Origin: an uncultured Prevotellaceae bacterium
Lineage (GTDB): Bacteria > Bacteroidota > Bacteroidia > Bacteroidales > Bacteroidaceae
Direction of reading: 5' to 3'
Assembly (NCBI GenBank): GCA_947165505.1
Contig: CAMVAT010000021.1
Span: forward strand, 1-49,982
Length of the DNA: 49,982 nucleotides
Made by a program: the position numbers and the translations under genes. This document shows positions 31,587 to 41,764 of this stretch, one piece after another. Under the pieces are notes generated by a model. It worked only from the letters and a program-made list of their open reading frames with translations. It was not told the origin of the DNA and made no database searches. Position 1 is the stretch's first letter. Each line of letters opens with the position of its first letter.

Positions 31587-34055
31587 ATGAACAAATTTTT
31601 ACGCTATTCGTTGGTAGCGGCCTTATTAGCTGTGTTTAGCTACAGCCACGCTGCCGACGTAAAGTTTGATTTTATCAAAGATGGCCTGTCGTTGTTCGGC
31701 CTGACCGCCGGTTCGACCAGCGAAACGACCGACGGCGACATCACCACAGCGAAGAGCGCCACACTGGGCGGCGTGACCATGACCGTCTCGCCCTCTGCCG
31801 GCAAGACCGCCAACCGCTTCTGGACATGGACGGAGAACGAGGTGCAGGGTGTGCAGCTGCGCATCTACGACGGCACCATCACCTTCAAGTCGTCGGAAGC
31901 CATCACCAAGATCGTGTTCGAGGAGCCCAGTGCCAGCAAGAAATGGACCGCACCGGCAGCCAGCACCGGCACCATCGACGGCACCACATGGACCGGCAAC
32001 GCCACCGACCTGACACTGACTTTCTCGGCCCAGTGCCGTATGATCAGCGTCACCGTGACCACCGGTGGTGAAGGCGGCGGCGAGGTGACACCCGTTGATC
32101 CTGATCCCCAGCCGAGCACCGCCACCGTGTTCGACTTCGACAACAAAGCCGACGAGCTGTTCCCCGGCATGGGCCGTTCGAGCGGCAGCAACGACACCTA
32201 CGTGGCCGATGGTGAGTTCACCGCTAACACCACCTCTACCGCAGTGAACGGTGCCACCGTAACCATCTCCGCATCCGACGCCGAAGCCAAGACGAAGAAC
32301 CGCCTGTGGGCCACCTCGCCCGTACTTCGCCTGTACAACGGCACGCTGACCGTGAGCGCCCCCGAGAACATCAAGTCGATGACCTTCACCGTGGGCTGGA
32401 ACAGCAGCAACAAAGTTGTGACCTGGAACAAGGACAACACCGTGAACACCGGCACGCTGACCATCGGTGACCAGAGCAACCAGACCGTGAAATGGGTGGG
32501 CGACGCCAAGGAAGTGGTGTTCACCATTGCCGCCAACACACAGATCAAGAAACTGGAGCTCGGATTCGACGCTGTGGCTCCTGAGCTCGTCATCTCTGGC
32601 GTGACCCCGTTTGACGGCAGCACCATCGTGACCATCACCGGCGGCAACAGCATCTACTACACCACCGACGGCACCGACCCCGAGACCAACATGGCCGCCA
32701 CGCCCTACACCGGTCCGTTCACCCTGACCGAGACCGCCACCGTGAAAGCCTGGGACGAGCTGCTCAACATCCGCGCCGAGAAGACCTTCACCAAGAAGGA
32801 AGTGCCCGTGGTGAACAGCATCAAGGAGTTCATCGCCCTGGCCGACGGCACCAATGCCGTGCTGAACCTGAGCGACGCTATCTGTCTCTATACCTGGACA
32901 AGCAACGCCGAAAAGCCCAACACCCTGGCCTACGTGCGTGACGCTTCGGGTGCCCTGAACTTCTTCAACACCGGCATCGCCATGGAGAAAGGCTCCATGC
33001 TCAACGGCACAGTCACCCTGCAGAAAACCAGCTATAACGGACTGCCCGAGGCCGTCGCCGTGGGTTCAGAACAGACCGACGTGAGCGGCCTGCTCATCTC
33101 GAGCACCGGCACAGAGCCTGAGGCCCGCAGCATTGTGATCAAGGACGTGCCCAACTACGTGAACGACCTCGTGGAACTGGCCAACGTGACCATCACCACC
33201 ACTGAGGGCACCACTCCCGGCGGCGGCGGTGACGACCCCACCCCCACTGAAGGCGACATCGTGTTCGACTTCGACAACAATGCCGACGCATTATTCCCCG
33301 CCCTTGCAGGCAAGCGTTCGAGCGGCACAGGAGCCGATTATGTGGCCGACGGTGAGTTCACCACCAGCCTGACCTCAACCGCCGTAAACGGTGCCACCGT
33401 GACTGTGGCCGCCTCTCCTGCCGAGCAGACGAACAAGAACCGCCTGTGGGCAACCTCTCCCGTTCTGCGCGTGTACAACGAGAGCCTGACCATCACCGCC
33501 CCTGCCGGCAAAACCATGAGCAGCATCAAGTTCAACCTCAGCACCGCCAAATCGAAAGCCAAGTGGGCCAACAACGAAGCCGACAAAGGCACTGTAGCCC
33601 TTGACGAAGAAGGCACGAGCGCCACATGGACCGGCAGTGCCAACGAGGTGGTCATCAGCATCGCAGGAAACACACAGATCCGCTCTATCGAGGTGACACT
33701 GGCAAGCAATGCCTCTTCTGCACCCCGCCGCGCCGACGCTGTGAAGTACTATGCGAAGGATGCAGAGGGTAACACCGTGCAGATATACAACAACTACCAC
33801 ATCGCCGCATTCGACGACTACAGCCAGTTCGTGAACGACAAGACTTACATGGTGAAGGGTATCGTAACTGTGTATAAGGACTCTTACGAGGTGAACACTC
33901 TCGAGATTACCGAAGCCTCTGCCACCGCCATCAACGCCGTGAGCGCCGAGCGCTTAGACGTGAACGCACCGATCTACAACCTCGCCGGCCAGCAGGTGAA
34001 CAAGTCCTACAAGGGCGTGGTCATCCAGAACGGCAAGAAGTATATCGTGAAATAA
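31587..34055 (+). CDS. Secreted multi-module protein of the pectin locus, function unknown
   Basis: 822 residues from the ATG at 31587, signal peptide about 1-23 (FSYSHAAD). Three related beta-modules begin with VFDFDN or KFDF: DNA 31662-32070, 32127-32570 and 33261-33710. Between modules 2 and 3 come a chitobiase/CHB_HEX-like domain (YYTTDGTDPETNMAATPYTG) and half of an OB-like domain (LADGTNAVLNLSDAICLYTW). The second half of that OB-like domain (VKYYAKDAEGNTVQIYNNY) appears only after module 3, so module 3 looks inserted. The C-terminus (YNLAGQQVNKSYKG, ending KKYIVK) is a short tail common in Prevotella secreted proteins. No catalytic domain is seen; carbohydrate binding or scaffold duty is inference. 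A strong terminator follows. Confidence 0.78.
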   Translation: MNKFLRYSLVAALLAVFSYSHAADVKFDFIKDGLSLFGLTAGSTSETTDGDITTAKSATLGGVTMTVSPSAGKTANRFWTWTENEVQGVQLRIYDGTITFKSSEAITKIVFEEPSASKKWTAPAASTGTIDGTTWTGNATDLTLTFSAQCRMISVTVTTGGEGGGEVTPVDPDPQPSTATVFDFDNKADELFPGMGRSSGSNDTYVADGEFTANTTSTAVNGATVTISASDAEAKTKNRLWATSPVLRLYNGTLTVSAPENIKSMTFTVGWNSSNKVVTWNKDNTVNTGTLTIGDQSNQTVKWVGDAKEVVFTIAANTQIKKLELGFDAVAPELVISGVTPFDGSTIVTITGGNSIYYTTDGTDPETNMAATPYTGPFTLTETATVKAWDELLNIRAEKTFTKKEVPVVNSIKEFIALADGTNAVLNLSDAICLYTWTSNAEKPNTLAYVRDASGALNFFNTGIAMEKGSMLNGTVTLQKTSYNGLPEAVAVGSEQTDVSGLLISSTGTEPEARSIVIKDVPNYVNDLVELANVTITTTEGTTPGGGGDDPTPTEGDIVFDFDNNADALFPALAGKRSSGTGADYVADGEFTTSLTSTAVNGATVTVAASPAEQTNKNRLWATSPVLRVYNESLTITAPAGKTMSSIKFNLSTAKSKAKWANNEADKGTVALDEEGTSATWTGSANEVVISIAGNTQIRSIEVTLASNASSAPRRADAVKYYAKDAEGNTVQIYNNYHIAAFDDYSQFVNDKTYMVKGIVTVYKDSYEVNTLEITEASATAINAVSAERLDVNAPIYNLAGQQVNKSYKGVVIQNGKKYIVK

Positions 34056-34075
34056 GTTGACACGATAGTTGACAC

Positions 34076-34107
34076 AAAGCCCTTCGCTTAACAGCGAGGG
34101 GCTTTTT
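34076..34107 (+). terminator. Intrinsic terminator before susC
   Basis: AAAGCCCTTCGCT (34076-34088), loop TAAC, AGCGAGGGGCTTT (34093-34105): a 13-bp stem with one G-T pair, running into TTTTT. It ends transcription of the modular protein gene 20 bp after its stop. Confidence 0.85.
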
Positions 34108-34290
34108 GTGTGATGGCGGATTGCAAATCCACCCGAACGAAGCCTTGACGAGGGGCATTTTTTGTGAAAAAACAATTCAACCCGAGGATAAAAAATTTAC
34201 GTAAACGATTGAGTAAAGAGCGATTTAGTTAAAAAAGCAGTTTTTACGAAGTTTTTATTAAAAAGTTCTTAATAATTAGAAATATTTAGT

Positions 34291-34298
34291 TATCTTTG
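34291..34298 (+). promoter_or_regulatory. -7 element for the susC-susD-lipoprotein operon
   Basis: TATCTTTG followed by C. The leader to the ATG at 34395 is about 90 nt, A-rich and without obvious structure. The -33 position (TCTT) is poor, as expected for a promoter that needs an activator such as the nearby hybrid two-component regulator. Confidence 0.65.
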
Positions 34299-34394
34299 CA
34301 AAATCAATTTTGGAATCCGATCTACGAAACAAATCAAAAACGCCAAATCAATCTACAAAAACGTATCTTATTTATTAAACCTAAAATAAAATTT

Positions 34395-37300
34395 ATGTCT
34401 GGTAATTTAAAATTCTTTAGAATGGCGCTCATGCTGCTATTTGCCGTATTGGCAGGCAACATCTCAGCGCAGACTATTAAGGGTAATGTGACAGACGAGA
34501 CAGGTGAGCCGATTATCGGAGCGACAGTCGTAGAGACTGGCACGCAAAACGGTACGGTAACCGACTTAGATGGTAACTTTTCCCTGAATGTGAAAGGCAA
34601 AGAGATCACCGTGTCTTACGTCGGTATGACCGAGCAGAAGGTGAACATTGCCGGTAAATCGAGTGTGAACATTGTCATGAAAGAAGAGTCATCGACACTG
34701 AACGAGGTGGTGGTGATTGGTTATGGTAGTGTTCGTAAGAAGGACTTGACGGGTGCTGTCAGTACGGTGAAAGGTCAGGATCTGACGAAAGTGCCAGTGA
34801 CCAACGTGGCAGAGGCCTTGACCGGTAAGTTGGCCGGTGTGCAAATTACGACCGCCGACGGTTCTCCCGATGCCGAAATGCTGATTCGTGTGCGTGGTGG
34901 TGGTTCGATCACCGGCGACAACTCACCTCTTTATATCGTGGATGGATTCCCCGTGTCGAGCATCAGCGATATCGCCTCTTCTGATATCGAAGACATCACC
35001 GTGCTGAAGGATGCCGCCTCTACCGCCATCTACGGTAGCCAGGGTGCCAACGGTGTGATCTTGATCACCACGAAGGGCGCACAGTCGGGCAAGACCCAAG
35101 TGAACTACAACGTGTACATCCAGGGCAAGACCATCCGCAAGACCCTCGACACCATGACCCCGCGTCAATATGTGCGCTATCTGTACGAGCGTCAGGCCTT
35201 GCAGGGCAACAGCGGTATCAGTTCGTTTGAGAAGCGTTACGGTGCCTGGGGTGATATCGACCTGTACGACTATCAGGCCGGTCACGACTGGCAGGAAGAG
35301 ATGTTTGGCAACCACGACATCTCACAGAACCACAACCTGAGCATCGCCGGTGGTACAGACAAGACGAAGTTCACCCTGAGCGGCAGCTATGCCAACGACA
35401 ACAGCTTGATGGACGACAACGGCTATCGCCGTTACAACCTGAACTTCAAGTTGAAACACGAGTTGTACAAGAACCTCGACCTCGACTTCGGCATGCGTAT
35501 GTCAGACACCGAGGTGAAGGGTGTAGGTACAGGTGGTGGCAGTTACAAGATTCGTTCTTACGATGCCATCATGACCGGTCCGGTATTCGGTCTGTACGAC
35601 CAGATTGAGATTGACCCGAGCATGATGTCGGAAGAAGAGTATGAGGAATATGTAAGTAGTACGCGTACCTTAAAAGACCGTGTGAACGACTACTGGCGCC
35701 GCAAGGAAGACAAGCGTTACAACTTCAACGCCGCCATCAACTGGAAGATCACCAAGCACTTCACCTACCGTGCAGAGGGTGGCTACGAGTATCTGTTCAA
35801 CCAGCAGAAAGACTGGTACAGCGCACGTTCGAACAAGGCCGTGCAGGACGGCGGCCGCCAGCCGATGGGTGAATGGAGCAAGCGCGACACGTGGAAGGTG
35901 CGCGGCACCCACACGCTGACCTGGAAGCAGAATTTCAACGACATCCACGACTTCAACGTGATGATAGGCCAGGAGTATGTAGCCACCAACTACGAGACGC
36001 TGAGCAACACCTTCAAATACTTCCCCGACGGCATCAAGCCCGAGAAGATGTTTGCATCTATCCAGAACAACTCCGGTGCCACGGGTGCCCGCACCCTGAC
36101 ATCGACTCTGGGTCAGGAAGACCGCACCATCTCGTTCTTCGGCCGTCTGCTCTACAGCCTATACGACCGCTACCTGCTCACTGTTACGGTGCGTGAGGAC
36201 GGATCGTCGAAATTCAAGCGCGGCAACCGCTGGGGCTTCTTCCCCGCCTTCGCCTTCGGCTGGCGCATCAGCGAAGAGAGCTGGATGGAGAGCAGCCGCA
36301 GCTGGCTGAGCAACCTGAAGCTGCGCCTGTCGTACGGTACAGCCGGTAACAACCGCATCGGCTCGGCCATGTTTGAGACCACCTTCAAAGGCTACAGCAG
36401 CAGTAAATACTATGGTGCAGGCAACATCCTTAACCCGCACTACACACTGAACAACTCACAGCTGGCCAACCCCGACCTGAAGTGGGAGACGACCATCACG
36501 CGTAACTTCGGTTTCGACTTCGGTTTCCTGCGCGACCGCATCAACGGTAGCCTGGACTTCTACTGGAACACGGTGAAAGACCTGCTCGTGGAAGTGCCCA
36601 TCACCTCGATCGGCTACTACTCGATGCAGCGCAACGTGGGTGAGACCTCTAACAAGGGTATAGAATTGACCTTGAACGCCGTGGCCTTGCAACATAAAGA
36701 CTACTCGCTGAACTTCAACTTCAACATCGGCTTCAATAAGAACAAGGTAGAGAAGCTGACCGACGGCGTGCCTTCGATGCAGTTCAACTCAGGTGCCTTC
36801 TCGTCTGACATGCGCGGTCAGGACGACTACCGCGTGATTGTGGGCGAGCCTCTCGGTCTGGTATGGGGCTTCGAGTACGACGGTATCTACGGCGTTGACG
36901 ACTTCGAGACCTACGTGGATGAGAACGGCAAGACACAGTTCCAGTTCGACAAGTCGGGCAACTTCATCCTCAAGGAGGGTGTAGTGAGCAACACCTATAC
37001 CACAGCCGGCAGCCGTGCCGGTCTGCGACCTGGTGCCATCAAGTTCAAGGATCTTAACGGCGACGGTGTGATTGACGCTGACAATGACCGCACGATTATC
37101 GGCAAGACCCAGCCCAAATTCACCGGCGGTTTCGGTCTGAACGCCACCTACAAATGGTTTGACCTGAGCGCCAACTTCAACTTCGTGGTGGGCAACGACG
37201 TGTATAACATGGACCGCATGGTGTCGTCGCAGAGCTACCGCAACCAGTGGGCTGCGCTCCGTCAGGAGATGACTCCCGTGACCCTCGGTGGTGAGGCTTG

Positions 37301-37697
37301 GACCTATTTGGATCAGACTACCGGCGAGCTGGTAACCGACTACGAGACCCTGAAAGCGATGAACGCCAACGCCACCCGCTGGTCGGGCGCCACATTCGCC
37401 GACAACAACCCCGTGCCTAACTCAGCCTGGATAGAGGACGGCTCTTTCCTCCGCCTGCAGAACATCACCCTGGGCTTCACACTGCCCCAGAACTGGATCA
37501 ACAAGTTCTATTGCAAGCAGTTCCGTATCTATTGCACCCTGAACAATGTATTCTGCCTGACCAAATACACCGGCTACGACCCGGAGGTGAACTCCAGCAT
37601 CCGTGGCTCAAAGACAAGCGGTCTGACTCCCGGTGCCGACTTCTCGGCCTATCCGAAGTCATTCTCTTGGACAGTAGGTGCCAACATTACATTCTAA
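34395..37697 (+). CDS. susC: SusC/RagA-type TonB-dependent outer-membrane transporter
   Basis: 1100 residues from the ATG at 34395; an earlier in-frame ATG at 34296 lies in the -7 box. The signal peptide (LLFAVLAGNISAQ) is followed by a carboxypeptidase-regulatory-like domain (GNVTDETGEPIIGATVV), a TonB-box region, the plug (TNVAEALTGKLAGVQITT, RVRGGGSITGDNSPLYIVDG) and a 22-strand barrel ending in WTVGANITF. SusC proteins import oligosaccharides with energy from TonB-ExbBD, working as a pair with a SusD lid. The enzymes around it suggest pectic oligosaccharides. susD follows 15 bp later. Confidence 0.95.
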   Translation: MSGNLKFFRMALMLLFAVLAGNISAQTIKGNVTDETGEPIIGATVVETGTQNGTVTDLDGNFSLNVKGKEITVSYVGMTEQKVNIAGKSSVNIVMKEESSTLNEVVVIGYGSVRKKDLTGAVSTVKGQDLTKVPVTNVAEALTGKLAGVQITTADGSPDAEMLIRVRGGGSITGDNSPLYIVDGFPVSSISDIASSDIEDITVLKDAASTAIYGSQGANGVILITTKGAQSGKTQVNYNVYIQGKTIRKTLDTMTPRQYVRYLYERQALQGNSGISSFEKRYGAWGDIDLYDYQAGHDWQEEMFGNHDISQNHNLSIAGGTDKTKFTLSGSYANDNSLMDDNGYRRYNLNFKLKHELYKNLDLDFGMRMSDTEVKGVGTGGGSYKIRSYDAIMTGPVFGLYDQIEIDPSMMSEEEYEEYVSSTRTLKDRVNDYWRRKEDKRYNFNAAINWKITKHFTYRAEGGYEYLFNQQKDWYSARSNKAVQDGGRQPMGEWSKRDTWKVRGTHTLTWKQNFNDIHDFNVMIGQEYVATNYETLSNTFKYFPDGIKPEKMFASIQNNSGATGARTLTSTLGQEDRTISFFGRLLYSLYDRYLLTVTVREDGSSKFKRGNRWGFFPAFAFGWRISEESWMESSRSWLSNLKLRLSYGTAGNNRIGSAMFETTFKGYSSSKYYGAGNILNPHYTLNNSQLANPDLKWETTITRNFGFDFGFLRDRINGSLDFYWNTVKDLLVEVPITSIGYYSMQRNVGETSNKGIELTLNAVALQHKDYSLNFNFNIGFNKNKVEKLTDGVPSMQFNSGAFSSDMRGQDDYRVIVGEPLGLVWGFEYDGIYGVDDFETYVDENGKTQFQFDKSGNFILKEGVVSNTYTTAGSRAGLRPGAIKFKDLNGDGVIDADNDRTIIGKTQPKFTGGFGLNATYKWFDLSANFNFVVGNDVYNMDRMVSSQSYRNQWAALRQEMTPVTLGGEAWTYLDQTTGELVTDYETLKAMNANATRWSGATFADNNPVPNSAWIEDGSFLRLQNITLGFTLPQNWINKFYCKQFRIYCTLNNVFCLTKYTGYDPEVNSSIRGSKTSGLTPGADFSAYPKSFSWTVGANITF

Positions 37698-37712
37698 AAA
37701 CATACAAAGGAT

Positions 37713-39779
37713 ATGAAAAAGAAATTTTTATATATAGCAGCCTTGGCACTGACCGTCGGTTTCACCTCGTGTGAGGATATGCTCGACACGGAGTCATTGT
37801 CAACTGACAACTTGGAGTATCTGACGTCGAACACGACAGATGCCCGCAAAATGATCGACCACGTGTATTCGTATTTCTGCGAAGACACCTATACCTCGCG
37901 TATGAGCACCAACTGGATGCAGAACACCGACATCGAGGTGGGCTTTGTGACCAAGGCCAACACCGAGGAGGCCTCGCGCCGCGGCATCTGGGCCCTGAAC
38001 GCCCACCAGTTCAACGACATCAAGAATGCGTGGGACAATGCGCTGAAAGCCATCGACTTCTCCAACCAGATTATCGAGGGCATCAGCAACAGCGAGCTGT
38101 ACAAGAACGGCGACCGCGACATGAAGCAGCTGTTGGGCGAGACCTACTGTCTGCGCGCCTATTGGTACTTCCTGATGTGCAACTTCTGGGCCGACGTGCC
38201 ATTTGCCACCACCCCGACCACCAACACCGACATGCACAACGACCCGCGCACCGACAAGAACATCATCTACACCCGTATGATTCAAGACCTCATCGACCAT
38301 GAGGCCGAGATGAAATGGAGCAGCGAGATGACCGTGGAGCGCATGAACCGCGACTTCGCCCTGGGCTTCATCGTGAAGCTCGCCATGTTCCGCGCCGGCT
38401 ACTCGATGCAGGCCGACGGCACGATGGCACGCAGCAGCCAGACCGGTGAGGAATACACCGTCAACTACGTGGATGAGAACGGCAACGCAGCCACCGCTAC
38501 GACCGCCGACGATTATTATAAGGTGGCCAAGGCCTACGCGCTGAAGCTGATCAACCTGAAGCCTCATACGCTGAACCCGAAGTTCAAGGAGATTTTCGAC
38601 AATGAGATCACGGGGTGCAACCCCGCCGACGAGGATGTGCTGTTCGAGATGGGCTTTGTGCCCGGCGGCGGCGGCGACATCGGCTGGTGTCACGGTCTGA
38701 GCGTGGTGGCCAGCAGCAAGGGCACCGGAACCACCTACACCAACCTGACCCCGAGCTACGCCTGCTCGTTCGACCCCGACGACCAGCGTCTGCCCGTGAC
38801 CTGTGTGAACTACCGTTGGCTGAACGACAACAAACAGGGTGCCTGCGACGCCCTGGGCATCCAGCCCGCCAAGTGGTGCCGTCTGGGACTGACCCAGTAT
38901 GTGGAGAGCAAGGGCACTGGCATCAACTGGCCCGTGCTGCGCTATGCCGACGTGCTGCTGCTCCTGGCCGAGGCTGACAACGAGATCAACGGCGGTCCGA
39001 CCGACCTGTCGCGCCAGATGCTCAAACAGGTGCGCGAGCGTGCCTTCACCAACTCGAAGAACAAGGCCGCCAAGGTGGATAACTACGTGAACAGCCTTAC
39101 CTCGCACGATGCCTTCAAGGAAGCCATCATCAACGAGCGCGCCTGGGAGTTCGGCGGCGAGAACATCCGCAAGTTCGACCTCATCCGCTGGAACAACTAC
39201 TCTTCGAAGGTAGTGGATGCCATCGAATGGATTCGCACCATGGCGATGAACTACAGCCAGACCTACATCGACGGCGACGACTTCGTCTATGACAAGAACC
39301 GTGAGATACAGGACCTTGGCGCCGCCAACCGTCTGTACTACCGCTACACCAAGGGAGCGCTGGTGTTTGAGAACGACTACTTCACACCGCGCGACAAGAA
39401 TGAGAGTCCGTACAATACCGCTGAGCGTCTTGGCGACGACCTCATCACGGCAGCCGGTGCCACCTATACCGGTCTGAAGTACGTCAACTTCCTCGAGGCG
39501 CTGATGAGCGTGAGCGACACCGACCCCGAGACGAACACGAAATATGGCACCTATACCGACGAGAACGGCAAGGAGCAGACACTGAAGAAGGGCGTGCTCA
39601 ACGAGCGCATCCGCTACTCGTGGATTGGCATCACCGGCGACGTGATTACCACCGGCACCGAAGACCTGACATCGCTGCGGACGAAAGCTGCACCCTATGT
39701 GCTTCCCATCCCGTCAGACCGTGTGATGTCGTCGGGCGGCGTGCTGTCGAACGACGGTTATGGCATTGTGAACAAATAA
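37713..39779 (+). CDS. susD: SusD/RagB-type surface glycan-binding lipoprotein
   Basis: 688 residues, lipobox FTSC with Cys20. The N-terminal helical SusD repeat region includes LGETYCLRAYWYFLMCNFW, a typical TPR segment, and near residues 410-490 the family text YADVLLLLAEADNEI and INERAWEFGGENIRKFDLIRW. SusD sits over the SusC barrel and hands it glycans. It is longer than most SusD proteins (about 500-600). The operon continues 31 bp later with the Cys-rich lipoprotein. Confidence 0.95.
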   Translation: MKKKFLYIAALALTVGFTSCEDMLDTESLSTDNLEYLTSNTTDARKMIDHVYSYFCEDTYTSRMSTNWMQNTDIEVGFVTKANTEEASRRGIWALNAHQFNDIKNAWDNALKAIDFSNQIIEGISNSELYKNGDRDMKQLLGETYCLRAYWYFLMCNFWADVPFATTPTTNTDMHNDPRTDKNIIYTRMIQDLIDHEAEMKWSSEMTVERMNRDFALGFIVKLAMFRAGYSMQADGTMARSSQTGEEYTVNYVDENGNAATATTADDYYKVAKAYALKLINLKPHTLNPKFKEIFDNEITGCNPADEDVLFEMGFVPGGGGDIGWCHGLSVVASSKGTGTTYTNLTPSYACSFDPDDQRLPVTCVNYRWLNDNKQGACDALGIQPAKWCRLGLTQYVESKGTGINWPVLRYADVLLLLAEADNEINGGPTDLSRQMLKQVRERAFTNSKNKAAKVDNYVNSLTSHDAFKEAIINERAWEFGGENIRKFDLIRWNNYSSKVVDAIEWIRTMAMNYSQTYIDGDDFVYDKNREIQDLGAANRLYYRYTKGALVFENDYFTPRDKNESPYNTAERLGDDLITAAGATYTGLKYVNFLEALMSVSDTDPETNTKYGTYTDENGKEQTLKKGVLNERIRYSWIGITGDVITTGTEDLTSLRTKAAPYVLPIPSDRVMSSGGVLSNDGYGIVNK

Positions 39780-39810
39780 GTCAACAAGAACAACAATAAA
39801 CCACAAAGAT

Positions 39811-41745
39811 ATGAAAATCGCGAAATATTTCGTATTGTCGCTGTTCGGTCTGCTCACGGCAGGCATGATGAGCAGTTGTAGCGACGACCCCACGGATGGC
39901 GACGCCCCGCGCCTGTTCCGTCCTGTGGCCTCGCTTGAGACGAGCAATAACTCGGTTATTGCCACCTGGGACAATATTGCCGGAGCCACGCAGTACACCC
40001 TGGAACTGTATCGGGTGAAGGGCACCGACGAGGCTGGCAACAATGAATACGAGCTTTACAAGACGGTTACCTGTGAGTCGTCGCCCTACACTTTCTCAGA
40101 CCTGGCATGGGACGAGAAATATAAGGTGAAGATCAGCGCCAGTGGAGCTAAATCGTCGGAGGCATATGAGACCAAAGACGTGACCATTGCCTTCCCCACC
40201 ACGCTGAAGAGTGTGAAGACCATCGACAATGCCGCCCGTGTGACGTGGGATAACGGTAAGAAGGAAGAGGCCACAGAACCCGAGACCCCCGCAGAGGAAA
40301 GCTGCGGCGGTACCTGCACCTGCGAGGGTTGCGGCAAGGGCGACGCCTGCACCTGCACCAACTGCACCTGCCCCAACTGCAAAGCAGCCGAAGAGCCAGA
40401 GACACCCAGCGAGGGTGGCGAGTCGGAAGAGAGCAGCGTGACGGTGATCAAGGCCATCGTGGCTGTGCCTGTTGACGGAGGAGAGTCGATCGTGAAGATT
40501 ATCAACTCGAGCACCTTCGAGGCCGGCACCGTCGATATTCTGGGTCTGGATCCCCAGACGCAGTACTACTTCATTGCCTATACGACCGACAACGAGGCCG
40601 AGTTCAACAACTCCACCTATGCAGGTCGTCTGAGCGGCACCACCACTAAGGCCCAGGACTTCGATGCCCTGTATGGTGCCGGCAACTACCTCGACATCCG
40701 CGAGTACGATGAGAAGCAAGCCAAGGACACGCTGAAGACCGCTGAGTTCTGGACGCAGGTGAATGACGGCATGACCATCATCCTGCGCGGCGACTTCGAC
40801 TACAAGGTGAACAACTCGATTGCCTTCGACAAGAGCGTGCGCTTCGTGACGGCATCGACGCTGGGCAAGAACGCCCGCTTCGTATCGTCGGGCGGTCTGA
40901 CGATGGCCAAGAACGTGACCGTCGATTGGGTGGAATTCGAGAATGTGGATTTCATCAGCGACAAGACGCTCAACGGCGACAACCCAGTAGCCTCAAACAC
41001 CGACAAGGGCTGGGGCGGACGCCAGGTGTTCAACGTGAACGGCACCAACTCGACCCTGAAGAAACTGTCGTTCAAGGGCTGTAACGTGACGGGCTACCGC
41101 GCCTTTGTGCGTGCACAGGCCGCCACCGACAACATCCTCGAGATAGACGTTGACGGCTGCACCCTCAACTGCATCGGCGACCAGGGCGTGTTCACCACCA
41201 CCAACAAAGCCGCCGACTGGCAGCTCATCAACCTGAAGAACAGCACCATCACCAACATCGTGATGCTGTGCGACCTGCGTCTGACAGCCCAACCGCTGAC
41301 GATGAACATCGATAACTGCACGTTCTGCTATGCTCCTATCGAGACCAACGCTAACGCCAACACCCCGATGTTCCGCTTCAACGGCAACGACCAGCAGATT
41401 ACGCTCAACGTGAGCAACACCCTGTTCGGCCCTGCCATGGCTACGGAGAAGCAGGACGGCGGCAACATCCAGACCTATACCGCCGGCACCAGCGGCAGCA
41501 TCTTCGTCAACGGCAACGACGGAACAGAGAAGCCTGCTCCCATGGTGAGCGTGTCGAAGAGCTTCAAGACCAACTTCATCTGGCTCGACTTAGGTAAAGA
41601 CGGTGCGCAGAAGATTTATCCCTTGGATGGTCTGCAGGAGCTGAGCATGGACGAAAAGGCTCTGTGGAACAACCCGACCAAGGGTGAATTCCGCATCATC
41701 ACCAACCTGCCCGAGAGCGGCTTGGGTGCCCCGATGTGGCAGTAA
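39811..41745 (+). CDS. Surface lipoprotein with FN3-like domains, a nine-cysteine insert and a beta-helix (DUF5123/DUF4957-like)
   Basis: 644 residues, lipobox MMSSC with Cys23. An FN3-like domain (about 34-128) is followed by a second one (about 129-280), whose B-C loop is interrupted at residues 150-208 by an acidic stretch (EEATEPETPAEES) carrying a cysteine cluster: Cys165, 169, 171, 174, 180, 182, 185, 187, 190. The core CTCTNCTCPNC resembles metallothioneins. Residues about 290-644 form a right-handed beta-helix (VDWVEFENVDFIS and similar rungs) like the DUF5123/DUF4957 proteins found after SusC/SusD in pectin loci. The likely basic job is glycan binding at the cell surface as the third SusC/D partner. 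A terminator at 41765-41803 ends the operon. Confidence 0.82.
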   Translation: MKIAKYFVLSLFGLLTAGMMSSCSDDPTDGDAPRLFRPVASLETSNNSVIATWDNIAGATQYTLELYRVKGTDEAGNNEYELYKTVTCESSPYTFSDLAWDEKYKVKISASGAKSSEAYETKDVTIAFPTTLKSVKTIDNAARVTWDNGKKEEATEPETPAEESCGGTCTCEGCGKGDACTCTNCTCPNCKAAEEPETPSEGGESEESSVTVIKAIVAVPVDGGESIVKIINSSTFEAGTVDILGLDPQTQYYFIAYTTDNEAEFNNSTYAGRLSGTTTKAQDFDALYGAGNYLDIREYDEKQAKDTLKTAEFWTQVNDGMTIILRGDFDYKVNNSIAFDKSVRFVTASTLGKNARFVSSGGLTMAKNVTVDWVEFENVDFISDKTLNGDNPVASNTDKGWGGRQVFNVNGTNSTLKKLSFKGCNVTGYRAFVRAQAATDNILEIDVDGCTLNCIGDQGVFTTTNKAADWQLINLKNSTITNIVMLCDLRLTAQPLTMNIDNCTFCYAPIETNANANTPMFRFNGNDQQITLNVSNTLFGPAMATEKQDGGNIQTYTAGTSGSIFVNGNDGTEKPAPMVSVSKSFKTNFIWLDLGKDGAQKIYPLDGLQELSMDEKALWNNPTKGEFRIITNLPESGLGAPMWQ

Positions 41746-41764
41746 TCACCTACCATTAGTATAG

